A stretch of 64,000 nucleotides of DNA, taken from the NCBI GenBank assembly GCA_012295275.1, contig CM022670.1:14535862-14599861 (forward strand). The letters run 5' to 3'. This stretch comes from Chrysomallon squamiferum (Eukaryota; Mollusca; Gastropoda; Neomphalida; Peltospiridae). Numbering within the stretch: position 1 is the stretch's first letter; each line of letters begins with the position of its first letter. Positions 1-25,000 of the stretch are shown piece by piece. The notes under the pieces were generated by a model, which saw nothing but the letters and a program-made list of their open reading frames with translations, was not told where the DNA came from and did not search any database. A program made the translations under genes and the position numbers.

Positions 1-249
1 ATGAAAATGTATCCTTTAAAGACACTGCATCCTACAATGCATCTTTACGACTTATGTTACCAGACATATTTAGAACAACCTTCATGTTACCAGACATGTT
101 TTGGAAGAATTGCAGTCCTCCTGCAACCAACTGAACACCTCTTAATTTTATTCCAAGATTGTTATAATAGTCATCAGTGTTGTCATCTGATAATGACTAG
201 ATTGTGGATAAAATCCATATTAAGCTTTTTTTAATTTTCTTCTAAAGGA

Positions 250-582
250 TCTGTAGATTAAAGAAATGATTCTGTGTCTACTGATGATTCAGTTGCATCT
301 GGTAAACACGGAATTGGATGTCTATACAAATATGATGACAGACAGTACTTCGGTGGTCAGAAAGGTGATTCAGGAACTGGAAAATATATTGATGGATGCA
401 TTCCTGGACGGAAGGGGATTTCATGTTCAGAAGGTAATAAATACATGTGTGTACGTGCGTGTGTAAATGTGTGTATGAATGTGTGTGTGTAAATCAGACT
501 GAAACTTTCCTGTCGATATGGTAAAATGAGTATTCGCGTAATATGTTTAATGTAATATGTTAATCAGTGTATTGGTTTCTTT

Positions 583-622
<40 letters not shown>

Positions 623-1190
623 TCATCATCATCTTCTTCTTCTTCGGTGTACTTTATCTTCATTATCTGCATAATAATCGCTATAGGTTTGTTATTGTTG
701 TTGTTAGTATAGCTATTATTATTATTTTTATGTTTTTATTTTATTTTGATCACAGAAACAGCGACAACTAAACCGTCGTCTAAAAAGACAACAATAACAG
801 CTGTATCAATTTACAACAGGAACGTTATTTTTATTTGTGATAATATTCATTACTGTTGTTATGTGGTAAGTTTAAATTAATGTAAAACACACTTCTGTTT
901 TTTAACTGTCCTAAAGAAAACTTTGCTCCATGACTTGACAGTTATAGAGAAGTAATAAGTTATACAAACTTTTAAAAATTATTGTAACAATTCAATTTCT
1001 AGGCTGTTTCGCATTCGAAATCGGTCAACAACTAGTGAACATACGATATTGTTTACCAAAAATGAAAGAACCCAAATCCAGAACAGCAGAACTAAAGCAT
1101 AATAAAAACATATGATTAATCTCTTAGTGTTTCTGAAGGCACCGACAAAAGTGGAGAAAGTCCAGTGTTTATATCATAAATATCAGTGAT
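250..1190 (+). pseudogene. Decayed lectin-EGF receptor, 3' half
   Basis: Three blocks align by eye with the last exons of the array receptors at 28-60 kb. At about 287-433 lies the membrane-proximal EGF exon, with several cysteines lost (for example GWEG has become GRKG) but still followed by a GT donor. At about 748-865 lies the transmembrane exon. One extra T near 811 shifts the frame and destroys the hydrophobic segment. At about 1003-1100 the start of the cytoplasmic exon is recognisable, then the tyrosine motifs are gone. Sequence at 1120-1220 resembles the 3' flank of receptor A. No upstream lectin exons are seen. This is a non-functional copy on the same strand as the array but 27 kb from it. 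Confidence 0.85.
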
Positions 1191-1358
1191 ACTAATCAAG
1201 CTTACATCAGATATGTTTTAAATATTACAAATAAACAAAAAAATTTTATACAATTATATACACATGCCTATAGACACATACAGACATATGTACATGCATA
1301 TGTGCATTCGTGCATGAATACACACACATATTCATACATACATGTATGCATATATCCA

Positions 1359-1427
1359 TACAAACATACGCATACATACACATACATACATACATACGTA
1401 CATACAAACATACGTATACATACATAT

Positions 1428-1458
<31 letters not shown>

Positions 1459-1500
1459 CGTATATACATACATACATACATACGTACATACATGTATAAA
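1359..1500. repeat. CATA-type microsatellite
   Basis: Imperfect tetranucleotide tract of the ATAC/CATA class. It makes long open frames on both strands that consist only of His/Tyr/Thr or Tyr/Val/Cys repeats and are not genes. Confidence 0.9.
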
Positions 1501-2206
1501 TGCATGCATAAATAACTATGACGGTAAACTTTTTTTTATCTCAATTATTAGGGCTCTTAACCATACCCTAATAGGATCTCGATCAAGCTATGGAATGTTT
1601 TGACAGCTATCGTTAGATGTACTGTGTTCTGTGTTTATTTAAGCAAGAAAATTTGTCCTAACTTACTTATTAAAACATAGATCGTTCTAAAATCACATAG
1701 CCATTAACATTCATTAGCTAGAGGCAAAAGGAATGTTTGTCGGCTAAGCTCTGCTGACTTCTTTAAAGTCCGCATAGTTGTTATTTAAGGAGAGACCCGT
1801 TGTTGTTGTTGTTGTTTTTTCACAACAGCTTGCCCTGATTAGCACGTTAATTTTTTTCAGTTTCAGTTTCAGTTTCAGTTCAGTTTTTTTTTGGAAAGAG
1901 GAGAGAAGACACTGAGGGAACACGTGGGACGGTGGAGTTAGCGATCATTATTAGGCAACTCTGTTACTAACTAGATCTTGCGTTATCTTTGTTTTAAGTC
2001 TGAAGCAGGGGCAAATGGTTATCCTGTTTCTGTATGCTCTGCTTCTATATGTTGATCAATTTGATGTAACCTGTATGTGCTCCATAGAGTTTAATTTGAA
2101 TAATTTTCTTAGCCGTTAGGGAAAATTAAAGAAATAGGAATTATAGTATTTCATTTAACAAGAACTAGCATGTCCTCAAACATTAAGTAAGAATACATTT
2201 TTCAGA

Positions 2207-2309
2207 TAAATAATTATCCTTGTGTTTTGTTTTGCGTTCATAGTGGATACTTCTTACTCTGTATAGTTTATACCTGTAGTATATGCTAATATGTATATTG
2301 TGTGTGTGT

Positions 2310-2340
<31 letters not shown>

Positions 2341-2430
2341 TCTAATAAATAATTATCCTTGTGTTTTGTTTTGCGTTCATAGCGGATACTTCAACTCTAT
2401 ATAGTTTATACCTATAGTATATGCTAAAAC
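2207..2430. repeat. Pair of direct repeats flanking a TG/TA microsatellite
   Basis: About 85 bp beginning at 2207 (ATAATTATCCTTGTGTTTTG) recurs about 138 bp later at 2345 with a few differences. A TG and TA dinucleotide tract lies between the copies. This is a local tandem duplication; no gene is seen in it. Confidence 0.7.
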
Positions 2431-2819
2431 ACGAGATCATTATTTATTAACCTATATAATAATAATAATGGGGTCACCTCGCAATGCCCGCACCTATTGT
2501 TATATATTACTGAAGCAGTCAAGGATATTTTCTGGTTGACATATGCATGTATGGTATTCATTTGGTAAAACAGTTCTGAACTGGCCTCAAAGTTCCATCA
2601 TAGAAGCAGGTATGTGCAATCGAAAGGTGTCTAAGGTTATTCTAAATTTGTAGCCGAAGTTCACCAAATTGTAACCACCATGAGCATTTGGCACAACTCA
2701 AACATTTACCTGTGTAAATTATTCATTCTGTATAATTTGTATTTTGTCCGGCAGGTGTGTACTGATATACCAACGCTGAACAATCATATCTTACGCATAC
2801 ATAGATATGTAACATAAAT

Positions 2820-3110
2820 CCAAGCCTGGATTCTGAGCAAGTGTTCACTTTAACGAGGTTGAATCGTAAAAATCAACAGTCACAGCTTCTTGATTGCACG
2901 GTCAGCGGGTCCACCAAAGGTGCAATCTCTAGACAGGAAGCGAGCCATATTATGATAGGGTCGTTAGCACTTGAAAGCTACACCTCTTTTTGCGATGGGC
3001 CGCATGGCAAGAACACAAATAATTAATTATACATTACATTAGTGTAATTTACAAATGGAATATTTTAGAAGTCAAACTATAACATCTGTATTTATTCTTC
3101 ACTTGGGAAC
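2820..3110. other. Unassigned block plus a fragment of the array spacer
   Basis: The stretch 2820-3010 is less AT-rich than its surroundings and has a 61-codon open frame that I do not recognise. At about 3015-3100 the sequence matches the start of the spacer module found downstream of receptors A, B and C (for example near 37998, 49105 and 51508). I see no other gene in 1200-3900. Confidence 0.45.
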
Positions 3111-3422
3111 ATCAGTATATGGTTTATCATAATCATTTACTTCTTGAGTGTTATCAGTTGGTACGAAGTGTTTTAATAGTCAGACTGTGGCATATCTCAA
3201 ACATAAACTGTAATGAGCAGATAGCTTATCAATAATTAATTGAGCTATAAGAATTTATCTGACACGTAAAAACTGTTAATTGTAAATATTGCCGAGGTAT
3301 AGTTAAAGATTCGTTACCTTTAATTTTACTTGCATTTACTTTGTTTGTGGAAAAATTATTATTCTGAGCAGCAATACCACTTTGTACATGGTCATCATAA
3401 ATGTTTGTGTGTATGTGTGTGT

Positions 3423-3482
3423 ATAGACAGACAGACAGACAGGGACATACAGACAGACAGACAGGCAGATATATAGATAGAA

Positions 3483-3559
<77 letters not shown>

Positions 3560-3731
3560 CATACATACATAGAAAGAGAGGTAGAGATAGATATATAGAT
3601 ATATATGTATATTTATATGTATGAATGAATGTTTTTATGTATGTATGTGTGTATGTTTGAATGTATATAAGCATCTATATACTGCTAGTGATGATATGAA
3701 TATGTGCATGAATGTATGACTATATGTCTCA

Positions 3732-3795
<64 letters not shown>
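3423..3795. repeat. Compound GACA, AT, GATA and GA microsatellite
   Basis: Successive tracts: GACA at about 3428-3470, AT at 3487-3530, GATA at 3531-3560, then a (GA)n run of about 60 bp at 3734-3795. The open frames across it are low complexity. Confidence 0.9.
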
Positions 3796-3802
<7 letters not shown>

Positions 3803-3902
3803 GCAGATTAATGTTTATACTATCATTCAATATATGATAAAACAATTTGCTATGTTGGAACGTCTTCTTAATTATTGGCATAAAAGTTTTTGGTTTTTTC
3901 AG

Positions 3903-4099
3903 ACTCGTGAAATGTCATCAAGACAGAAACGTAATTACGGAAATGGTAAATAGTTTGTGTTCTCTAAGATTCTTACTTTAGCTGCTAATTCAAAAAATCA
4001 TGCCTGTAATTAGCTCATATTTATTTCTTCTTCTTTACTGATATTTATTAAATTTAATCTATATCTGATAACTACTTTTTATAATAAAACTGAATGTTA

Positions 4100-4148
<49 letters not shown>

Positions 4149-4762
4149 TAACATAACTAATCCTTGAAACTGGAATATTTATAAAAGCTAATTCAGCTGA
4201 ACAAATAAAATGTCACATATGAAGGTAAATCTTGTTGAAAACCAATAATTTATATCGATCTGGCTGATGAACATATTTTTGTCAATTGTTATATAAAGAG
4301 CTGCTTTCCATAATAACAACATAAATCGTCAGTATAACATACATGCATCGACAGATTAAATGTAATGGCTACTATTTCTGTTTTGTTTCTTGTACATCTC
4401 ACACAAATAATTAACTAGCAATAATTCGTTTTCTGCTTCTGAACTGATATACTGTTCTTCATAAGTGTTAGGCGCAGGGTAAAATGTATGTTTATCTGTA
4501 CAATATCAACATATCTACTTGCAAATCACACAATGACGCACACAATATTATTCATACATTTATTCATTCATTTACTGTTATTAATATTATTTTATCATCA
4601 TCATCATCGTCTTCAGAAATGTTTAGATGTATGTATGTATGCTTATATATATGTATAAATGTTTATATACATGTAGGTACGTATCGAGTTATGTATTTAG
4701 GGTATGAATATCTATGGATGTACATATGTGTATATATATTTGCCAATATAGGCGTGTGTGTT

Positions 4763-4819
<57 letters not shown>

Positions 4820-7800
4820 GTTTGTTTGTGTGTGTGTGTGTCGGAATACATAATGGAAACAAAACAATGGAAATACAAAAATGTAAGTTTATTTCGTTCA
4901 CCATTTCGAGGTAGATTCACTAAAACAGTCGTGTTGTGGCTGTATACAGATACTGTCATAATGTGAAATGTGAGATATATCGGAGCAAGTAATTAAATAT
5001 GTAAAATAAGATATATTTTTATAAACATATTAATAACACAGGGATTTTCCAAACATATATCAGTAGAAAGGTTCATGTGCGGATGAATGCATTTCAAATT
5101 TTTACATTTTAAATGATTTACATTTTATTACAGTAGAGTGGAAATAACTAATTCTATATAACTGTTCAATCATCGAGCAATGTTTTCTTATTACAATTAC
5201 TAGACAGAATCGAGTTGTACTTTAATTCAGACTTACTATATAATAACAACAATAATATAACTAAAAAAAATAATAATAATAATAATAATAAATAAAATTA
5301 ATTAATTAATTAATTAAATCGCTAAACCCTTTAACATGATTTTATGCATAACAGTCTCTATCACATGATGACTGTGATCACAAGATGAAGAAGAAGAAGA
5401 TGATGATGATGGTCATTATGGTCAAGATCAGTTATGCTGATGATGGTAGAGGATGACTTCAGCATTTCTGCTATGCTATTCTAAGTGTAGGGCTGAGGTG
5501 AATACATTTGGTAATAACTTTTGTTATTACAGGGCAGCATAATCTATGACGCTACCACTTATAACATAGACTTACGAATGCAATGTAAATTTATTGCCTT
5601 TAAATACAACATCTTTTTTCATTCCTACCATTTAAGTTAATTCAAATAATCAATGAATGAGTGTTTAAATGTATGTTTGTAAATTTATTTTTAAATAAAA
5701 CTTCAAATTAGACAAATCGACTTAAATAATTCGTTCGTGTCATTATAGATGCATTTCAGTGCAGTTTGTAAACGTGTTATGTGATAAAGAAGAAGACAAG
5801 CAGAACTATTCTTACGCTGAGTACAAGTAATGTGAATCCATCGAGGTTTACATCCCCCAACACATTCTCCAGTGTGAGAATCACAGGGAGAGTTATTGTC
5901 TTTTCAGTGTCTGACATCACATTGTAAACTGCAGTCTTCTCCACATCAGATTAAGCATGAATGAACAAAGAAAAAAATATTGTAATTAAATATTCGCTTT
6001 ATTAACGTTGTGTTTAACGCATATTCATGTTACTCATCGTTCTGTCGTCTCGATAACTTTATGTCTAAAATGAAATCGATATTTTCCTGCCTTCCTCTAT
6101 TTCACTAAATATCTTACATGTTTCTCTCTCTCTACCTGTTTTATCTACCTTACCGAACACATAAACTCACTCACGTGATATTGTATATTAGTTTAGCTAT
6201 ATATAAGCACGAAACCATATTACTATAAGACGATGTATAACCAACCAATTGGTTAATTGAACATGTTTAATAATGAAGTATTTGATTAATTATCGAAAGA
6301 GGCTACGTTTGTCCAGTTTCTAAAAAGAAAAAGAAAAAACGATATGTTCTGTGTTTACGTTTATCTCGGTATACAAGTCATATACAGGACAAATATAAAT
6401 ATGAACAATATAACTAACATTCCACACAGCACCCCGCAAAATATTTTTTATTTATTCATTTATTAATTCATTAATCTTTTATTATTATTATTATTATTTT
6501 ATTTTTATTATTATTATTATTATTATTATTGTTAATGTTGTTGTTATGTTGTTGTTGTAAGATATGTTGTTGTTGTTGGGTTCTTCCTCTTTGTATTAGT
6601 ATTAATAATTAATTATACTGATATCATATTCATTCATTCTCTCTAATCTACTAACACACTAACAAATTGTTGGACAGACAACACTGTCTCCTGGTTAACG
6701 TGGGGCAAACGTGGGTTAACGTGAACCTTTAATGAGCAGAATGACGATTCACATGGCTGAAGCTTTCAAATCGACACACAATAATTTGTTAAAAGTTAAA
6801 TTTGGAAGAGTAAATTAAATCACATTATGTTTTATTACTTAAGGTCTGTCCTGGTTCTGCTGTTGAACAAAATGCTAGAAAATGAAGACTTATCCAGAAC
6901 ACGCCTAGTTGTGGAGAATTAAACTGTCATCTAGTAAAACACGTTTATACATCATAGAACCCCCATCACCAGAAACCTTTTTACTACAGGCTCGTTCGTT
7001 ACAGATTAATAATAACCACCTTTCGAATATGAATATCTTCACAGTAATACAGGCTAAATCTGGATAGGGAAGAACAGGTTATTCTTATAAAAGGATGAAA
7101 AGATGACGAATAGAGAAATGTGTTTATATGTATATATATAAATCGCTTGATTTGTCAACTGTTACAGATGATAGCGTGATGTTTTACCTTTGACGTATTG
7201 CCTTTTGTTCCTAGTTTGGAAAGTAAAAAATAGATAGGTGTAATAGTTTGACATTTAAAATATTCCACTCGTAAATTACACTAATGTACTGTATAACTAT
7301 CTATGGAATGCATGCATGCATTTATACATGTACGTACGTACGTATGAAATAAGATGAATAAGAATAAGAAAATATACATATACAAATAAATTTAAAGAAA
7401 GAAGGAAAACACCCCAAAAAGTACCCAAACCTGATAACAAATAAATAAAGGCGTATACACAGAAATTATATTACAAAATATTTAAATTTGTGGACATTCT
7501 AAATTGTTTCTTCCTTTCTTGCTTTCATATGGCTTTATATGCTATATAACAAAACATTTAAAGGTAAACATGATCGAGGTTTCTTTATTACTTCTTCAAT
7601 TAAAAAAAAAAACGGTATTTTTCATGTCATAGGTTTAGTGAAACTTTCAGAACGAAAATTTTAGTATATATTTAAAATTTATTTCAGAGGCTGGTTACGA
7701 ACAGTGTCCACCCCAAAATGTAAGTTGTTTCAAAATATAAAAATATAAATTTGTTTTTCCAAACATAAAGTTCCGATTTTATTATTATTATATTATATTA

Positions 7801-7913
7801 TATTATATTATATTATATTATATTATATTATATTATATTATATTATATTATATTATATTATATTATATTATATTATATTATATTAATTCATATTTCATTT
7901 AAATAGTTTTAAA

Positions 7914-7966
<53 letters not shown>

Positions 7967-8147
7967 CATTTATTTATTTATTTATTTATCTATCTATTTA
8001 TTTTTTATATCACTTAAATTATTTTTGTCTTTTGCTCATTTCCAAATTTCAAAGATTTTGTAGTTTTCCAATTTTCGTTTATGGTGGATCCATGTGTCTG
8101 TTTGAACGTCCGTCTATAACAACTGTAACTGCGAAGTAAATAAATAA

Positions 8148-8196
<49 letters not shown>

Positions 8197-8453
8197 GTAA
8201 TAATAATAATGGTAATAATAATAATAATAATGATAATGATGGTAATTTATTTTAGCCACCACCAGCATACGGTCAACCACTAGCGAATTATGGACGTAAA
8301 ACTCCGGGATATGCTTCACCTCCACAAAGTTTCCCAGAAGATCAACCAGAAACAAAATACTGGCAACAGCCACAAGGATACGGCCTATCACCGGTAACAG
8401 GACAAAATCAAATAGTCGTAAGTAGATCATTCAGTCCCAAGCATTTGTTTTAG
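3903..8453 (+). CDS. Three exons (C-terminal part) of an unrecognised Pro/Tyr/Gln-rich protein
   Basis: Three exons with good splice sites join in one frame: 3903-3945 (after TTTTTTCAG, starts TREMSSRQKRNYGN), 7688-7719 (EAGYEQCPPQN) and 8256-8417 (54 codons from PPPAYGQPLANYG to GQNQIV). Phases agree (0 to 1, 1 to 0, 0). The third exon ends at a consensus GTAAGT. If that donor is not used, the frame runs eleven more codons to a TAG at 8451-8453. The predicted segment is rich in Pro, Tyr, Gln and Gly and contains a PPxY motif (PPAY), the core bound by WW domains. It has no Cys-rich or hydrophobic part, so it reads like a cytoplasmic or disordered tail. Exons upstream of 3903 were not found and may lie outside the window. 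I do not recognise the protein. A Y/P-rich tail of a membrane protein is a guess. Confidence 0.5.
4102..4145. repeat. AT microsatellite
   Basis: Pure (AT)n tract inside the long putative intron between 3945 and 7688. Confidence 0.9.
4752..4843. repeat. TG microsatellite
   Basis: (TG)n with TTTG interruptions. The same position relative to the receptor 3' flank holds a CA tract in the array copies, read here on the opposite strand. Confidence 0.9.
4850..7300 (-). pseudogene. Inverted relic of a lectin-EGF receptor and its spacer
   Basis: Read on the minus strand, this stretch carries pieces of one array unit in order. 7300-6650 matches the intergenic spacer seen at about 38020-38650 (+). 5960-5812 is an EGF exon of the type found only in receptor A at 35490: it keeps GEDC, SPCDSHTGEC and GCKP and the donor after CTQ, but the RHC cysteine codon is now TGA. 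About 5266-5226 holds the last bases of a transmembrane exon with its donor. 5100-5040 is the following intron. 4980-4850 is 3' flank. The cytoplasmic exon and all lectin exons are missing; deletion joins the last intron directly to the 3' flank. The phosphatase gene lies upstream in the same orientation. Confidence 0.8.
7780..7885. repeat. TATTA pentanucleotide repeat
   Basis: About twenty units of a five-base TATTA repeat, followed by an ATT tract at 7917-7965. Both lie between the second and third exons of the unrecognised gene. Confidence 0.9.
8148..8245. repeat. AAT trinucleotide repeat
   Basis: Nearly pure (AAT)n, ending a few bases before the acceptor of the exon at 8256. A length change here could affect that splice site. 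Confidence 0.9.
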
Positions 8454-8689
8454 CAGTTTTCTATTTTGTTATTCAGACATGTAAATCATTTGAAATATAT
8501 GAAAGACTAAGATAATGATGATAATAATTATTAACAATGATATATTTCATCTTCTTTTTTTCTGTGCTAATTAGTATCCAAAACGTCTGTCAAATACAGT
8601 GACATATATTTTCATGTTGGTTTCCTCGCAAAAGACAGTCATCCCATAACACAGACGCTTAAAACAACACAAAACACGGTTGACCGCAT

Positions 8690-9190
8690 TACTAATGACC
8701 TGCGGTTTTGGAGAAGATCAGTATCTTTTCTGCATCGCCATCAGTACTCACTGTCCTTTCTCCAGTGAGGTCCACGTCGGATCATGTCAGGGGAAGTGCA
8801 GGGATCTGCTTCCGCCGATGTGTGTACAGTGCGCTGCTCATGCTGGGGAATGATGGCAAAACTCGGACTTGATCTGTGTCTTGTCTGACTATCTCTTCAT
8901 TTTAAATAACATTCAACGGTGTTGTTTTATCTCTGGCCCACTAGCATAGAGTTGAGGAACGTGAGATGCTCTGAATCATGGGTGTGTGTGTATGGTCAGC
9001 TGTGTTCCTGGCGTAATCACCAATGGTAGTGCATCTTCCATTGCAAGTCTTGATGACACACTTCCAGTGAGTACAAGTCTCTCGAACAACATTCTTGTTG
9101 TAGAGGTGACTATCTGAGAGGATATGGGGCGCACCCCTCTTCGACAATAAATACTCCACTTTCCGAAGTGCAACCATGATGCAAGTATGC
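8690..9190 (-). mobile_element. Remnant of a FLYWCH-type (Mutator-like) transposon protein
   Basis: On the minus strand from 9177 one frame reads through a FLYWCH-type zinc finger: RGAPHILSDSHLYNK, then THWKC, CNGRC and a terminal HTH, giving the C2H2 spacing of that domain. After a TAG at 8941-8943 the same frame continues at about 8859 with LPSFPSMSSALYTHRRKQ, and near 8740 with VSTDGDAEKILIFSKTAGH. Both resemble the linker that follows FLYWCH fingers in MULE-associated proteins. At least three in-frame stops show that it is dead. The catalytic transposase and terminal repeats were not found. Confidence 0.65.
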
Positions 9191-9659
9191 TATGATTTGA
9201 TATTCCACAGTTATACATACATACATATATATATATCCAAATGTCTCAAAAGCTACTAATTGAATAAATTCACTGTAATCTGAGAACAGTACTTCACAAT
9301 TGGAATTTTGTTAAAAGTATTTATTTTTTAATATATCATTGCTATATCAAAACATGTCTCCTTCAAAGTCCTTTTCCTATTTAAGAACCGCATCTCAAAC
9401 ATGCTGCTCACCGGAGCTGTGATTACCACAGTTACCAGTGAGACAGAGCCATTCCCCACACAGGGGTGCCCATCTTACTTACTGCTTGTCTGCTTTCCAA
9501 ATTGTATGACTATTGACCATAAGACTTTTGGGAGGATACCTGAATAATACATATAGTAAATAATGGAAAAGTGTGATACAACTAAATACAGAAGACAGAA
9601 GAAAATTATAAAACATTCGATTTATTTATAGATTTTAAAATGTCCATTTGACGCATTTT

Positions 9660-9740
9660 TATCCTAATTTGTGGACATCAGAACTCGTCTTTGTCTGTAC
9701 AGTGCACTGCTCATACAGGGAAAGGAAGGCAAATGATTCT
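9660..9740 (-). mobile_element. Second short remnant of the same FLYWCH-linked element
   Basis: The minus strand reads LPSFPCMSSALYRQRR, nearly the same as the linker in the remnant ending at 8690. It is a short second copy, or a piece of the same insertion displaced by about 0.9 kb. No FLYWCH finger is seen next to it. Confidence 0.5.
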
Positions 9741-11257
9741 TGTTTTGCAACCGCATCATTGTATATTTGCTGTGTTGGTGTTGTTTCTTCTCTTGTTCAC
9801 TTCCGCAGTATGCTGATAAACCGAGCAACATTTCATTAAGCTGAACTAAATCGCAAAACGCTTCCTGAATCAGGAAGCAATCTCTTAAACTCGAACTAAC
9901 AATAGTTATTGTACTGAAGTGGTGAAATGCTTTGTTTAAGTGTTAATTTTAGTCTTTTTATGTATAACATTCGAAACAATCCATTCTACATTTTTAATGA
10001 AACAATTATATGGTAACCGCCGATAAATGTTGATGTTGAAATATCAATCATATGAAACGTACCCATAACTAATGCATATTCTGATATTAACTAAGAACAA
10101 TCGAAACTATAATGAAAAAAATAATGAAATAAAAATAATGAAATAAAATAACGTAAAGTAAAGCAAAGTAATAATCCAATAAAGAAATATCTAATAGTTA
10201 CGTTCAAAAACAACATACACTCTTAATTACTAGAAGCCACCATTATCTCCATTTGCTATGATCTGATACCTGAAGCGAATTAATTTAAAACTTATATACA
10301 TCCACACACAGACACACGTACATAGAAATACCCACACACCACCCCCACGCACAGAGTCACAGATATACTTACATCAATACATACAAACATACACACATAA
10401 ATACCTAGGTACATACATACATACATACATATATACATACTTTAAAAATAACTGCAGTGTTTATTTATGAATATCTTCTTTATTAATCTGTGAACAAATA
10501 TTATTTTCTATGTGAGAGGTGCATAATGAAAACAAAGTAAACATCTGTAGCAAAGAAGAAAATTAGAAAGTAAGAAATAAATTTGAAGTTTCATCATTTC
10601 AAACTCAGAATAAAATTGTATACATATAAAATCGGTGCAATGTAGCACAAAACTAGAAAAAGGTAAAACATAAAAAGAAAGACAAACAAAACCAGAGAAA
10701 CAATGCCTCACTTCAAAAACAAAGCAAAAAGTCAACAATTGAGATATATGTATATGTACATATAAATCAGAAAGAATGATTGTATTGTGACATAAAATAA
10801 CAACATTGCCATACACGTTGATCTTTGAACTGATTAAAGTAACAGTCATACATATCTATAAATAATTAGTAGACAGATAAAAATATCGTAACAGAATTAA
10901 TAGCAATATGCGTATTAGATATGTAAGAGGCATACCCAAAACCTATTTTCAAACAAAATAATTAGTAAATATGAAATAAACCATTTAAAATATATATTTA
11001 TATCAATTAAATTTGTTTTAGAAGAAGTATTTGTCATGTTCCAAAATTTAGTGGCTTAATGTGTAAATTATAATAGACTAGTAAGACACAAATAAAATAT
11101 TTAAGACAAGTCGGTTTGCATACATAATTCATAATACAAGATCACATGCATCTGTTGATTGTTCGTATGTAAACTGTCATATATAAATATAAAGATTTTG
11201 AACATTACATGTTAACTCTTTTTATGCTAATTGTCTACTCGTGTGTACGCATAAACT
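9741..11257. other. Downstream flank of the phosphatase gene; no gene seen
   Basis: AT-rich sequence with a CATA tract at about 10375-10440. It probably includes the 3' untranslated region of the minus-strand phosphatase gene. AATAAA on the minus strand occurs at about 10465-10460, nearly 800 bases past the stop codon, but I cannot tell whether it is used. The 113-codon frame at 10508-10849 looks like chance. Confidence 0.5.
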
Positions 11258-24821
<13,564 letters not shown>

Positions 24822-25000
24822 GTTGTAAAAACTTAGTCACTGTCAACTAACAAGTGTTTGTCTCTGCAAACCGGAATTAGTTTAGTATGTTTCAGTGTAT
24901 CACTATTATTGTCGTTGAAACACACAAGTTGTGTCACGTGATTAACTAAATACACTGTGGGTTCGACTTGTTTAAGAGACAAAGAACAGAAGAATGAACC
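24822..25000 (-). promoter_or_regulatory. Likely promoter/5' UTR region of the phosphatase
   Basis: This is the sequence directly upstream of the phosphatase start codon. It contains a palindromic CACGTG (E-box core) at 24935-24940, about 115 bases before the ATG. No TATA element was singled out. The position is the main support. Confidence 0.3.

Noticed and set aside
1-234. 77-codon frame at the left edge
   Set aside because: No motif, no splice sites, and it precedes a decayed receptor exon; looks like chance.
1246-1603. Overlapping His/Tyr/Thr-rich frames on both strands
   Set aside because: CATA microsatellite translated in several frames; no complexity or start context.
8014-8430. 138-codon minus-strand frame
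   Set aside because: Antisense of the PPxY exon plus a run through the AAT repeat (poly-Tyr); the plus strand has consistent splice sites.
8576-8650. Further downstream exon of the unrecognised PPxY gene (YPKRLSNTV)
   Set aside because: An acceptor exists (CTAATTAG), but the sequence borders the transposon remnant and ends in TAA with no motif; not supportable.
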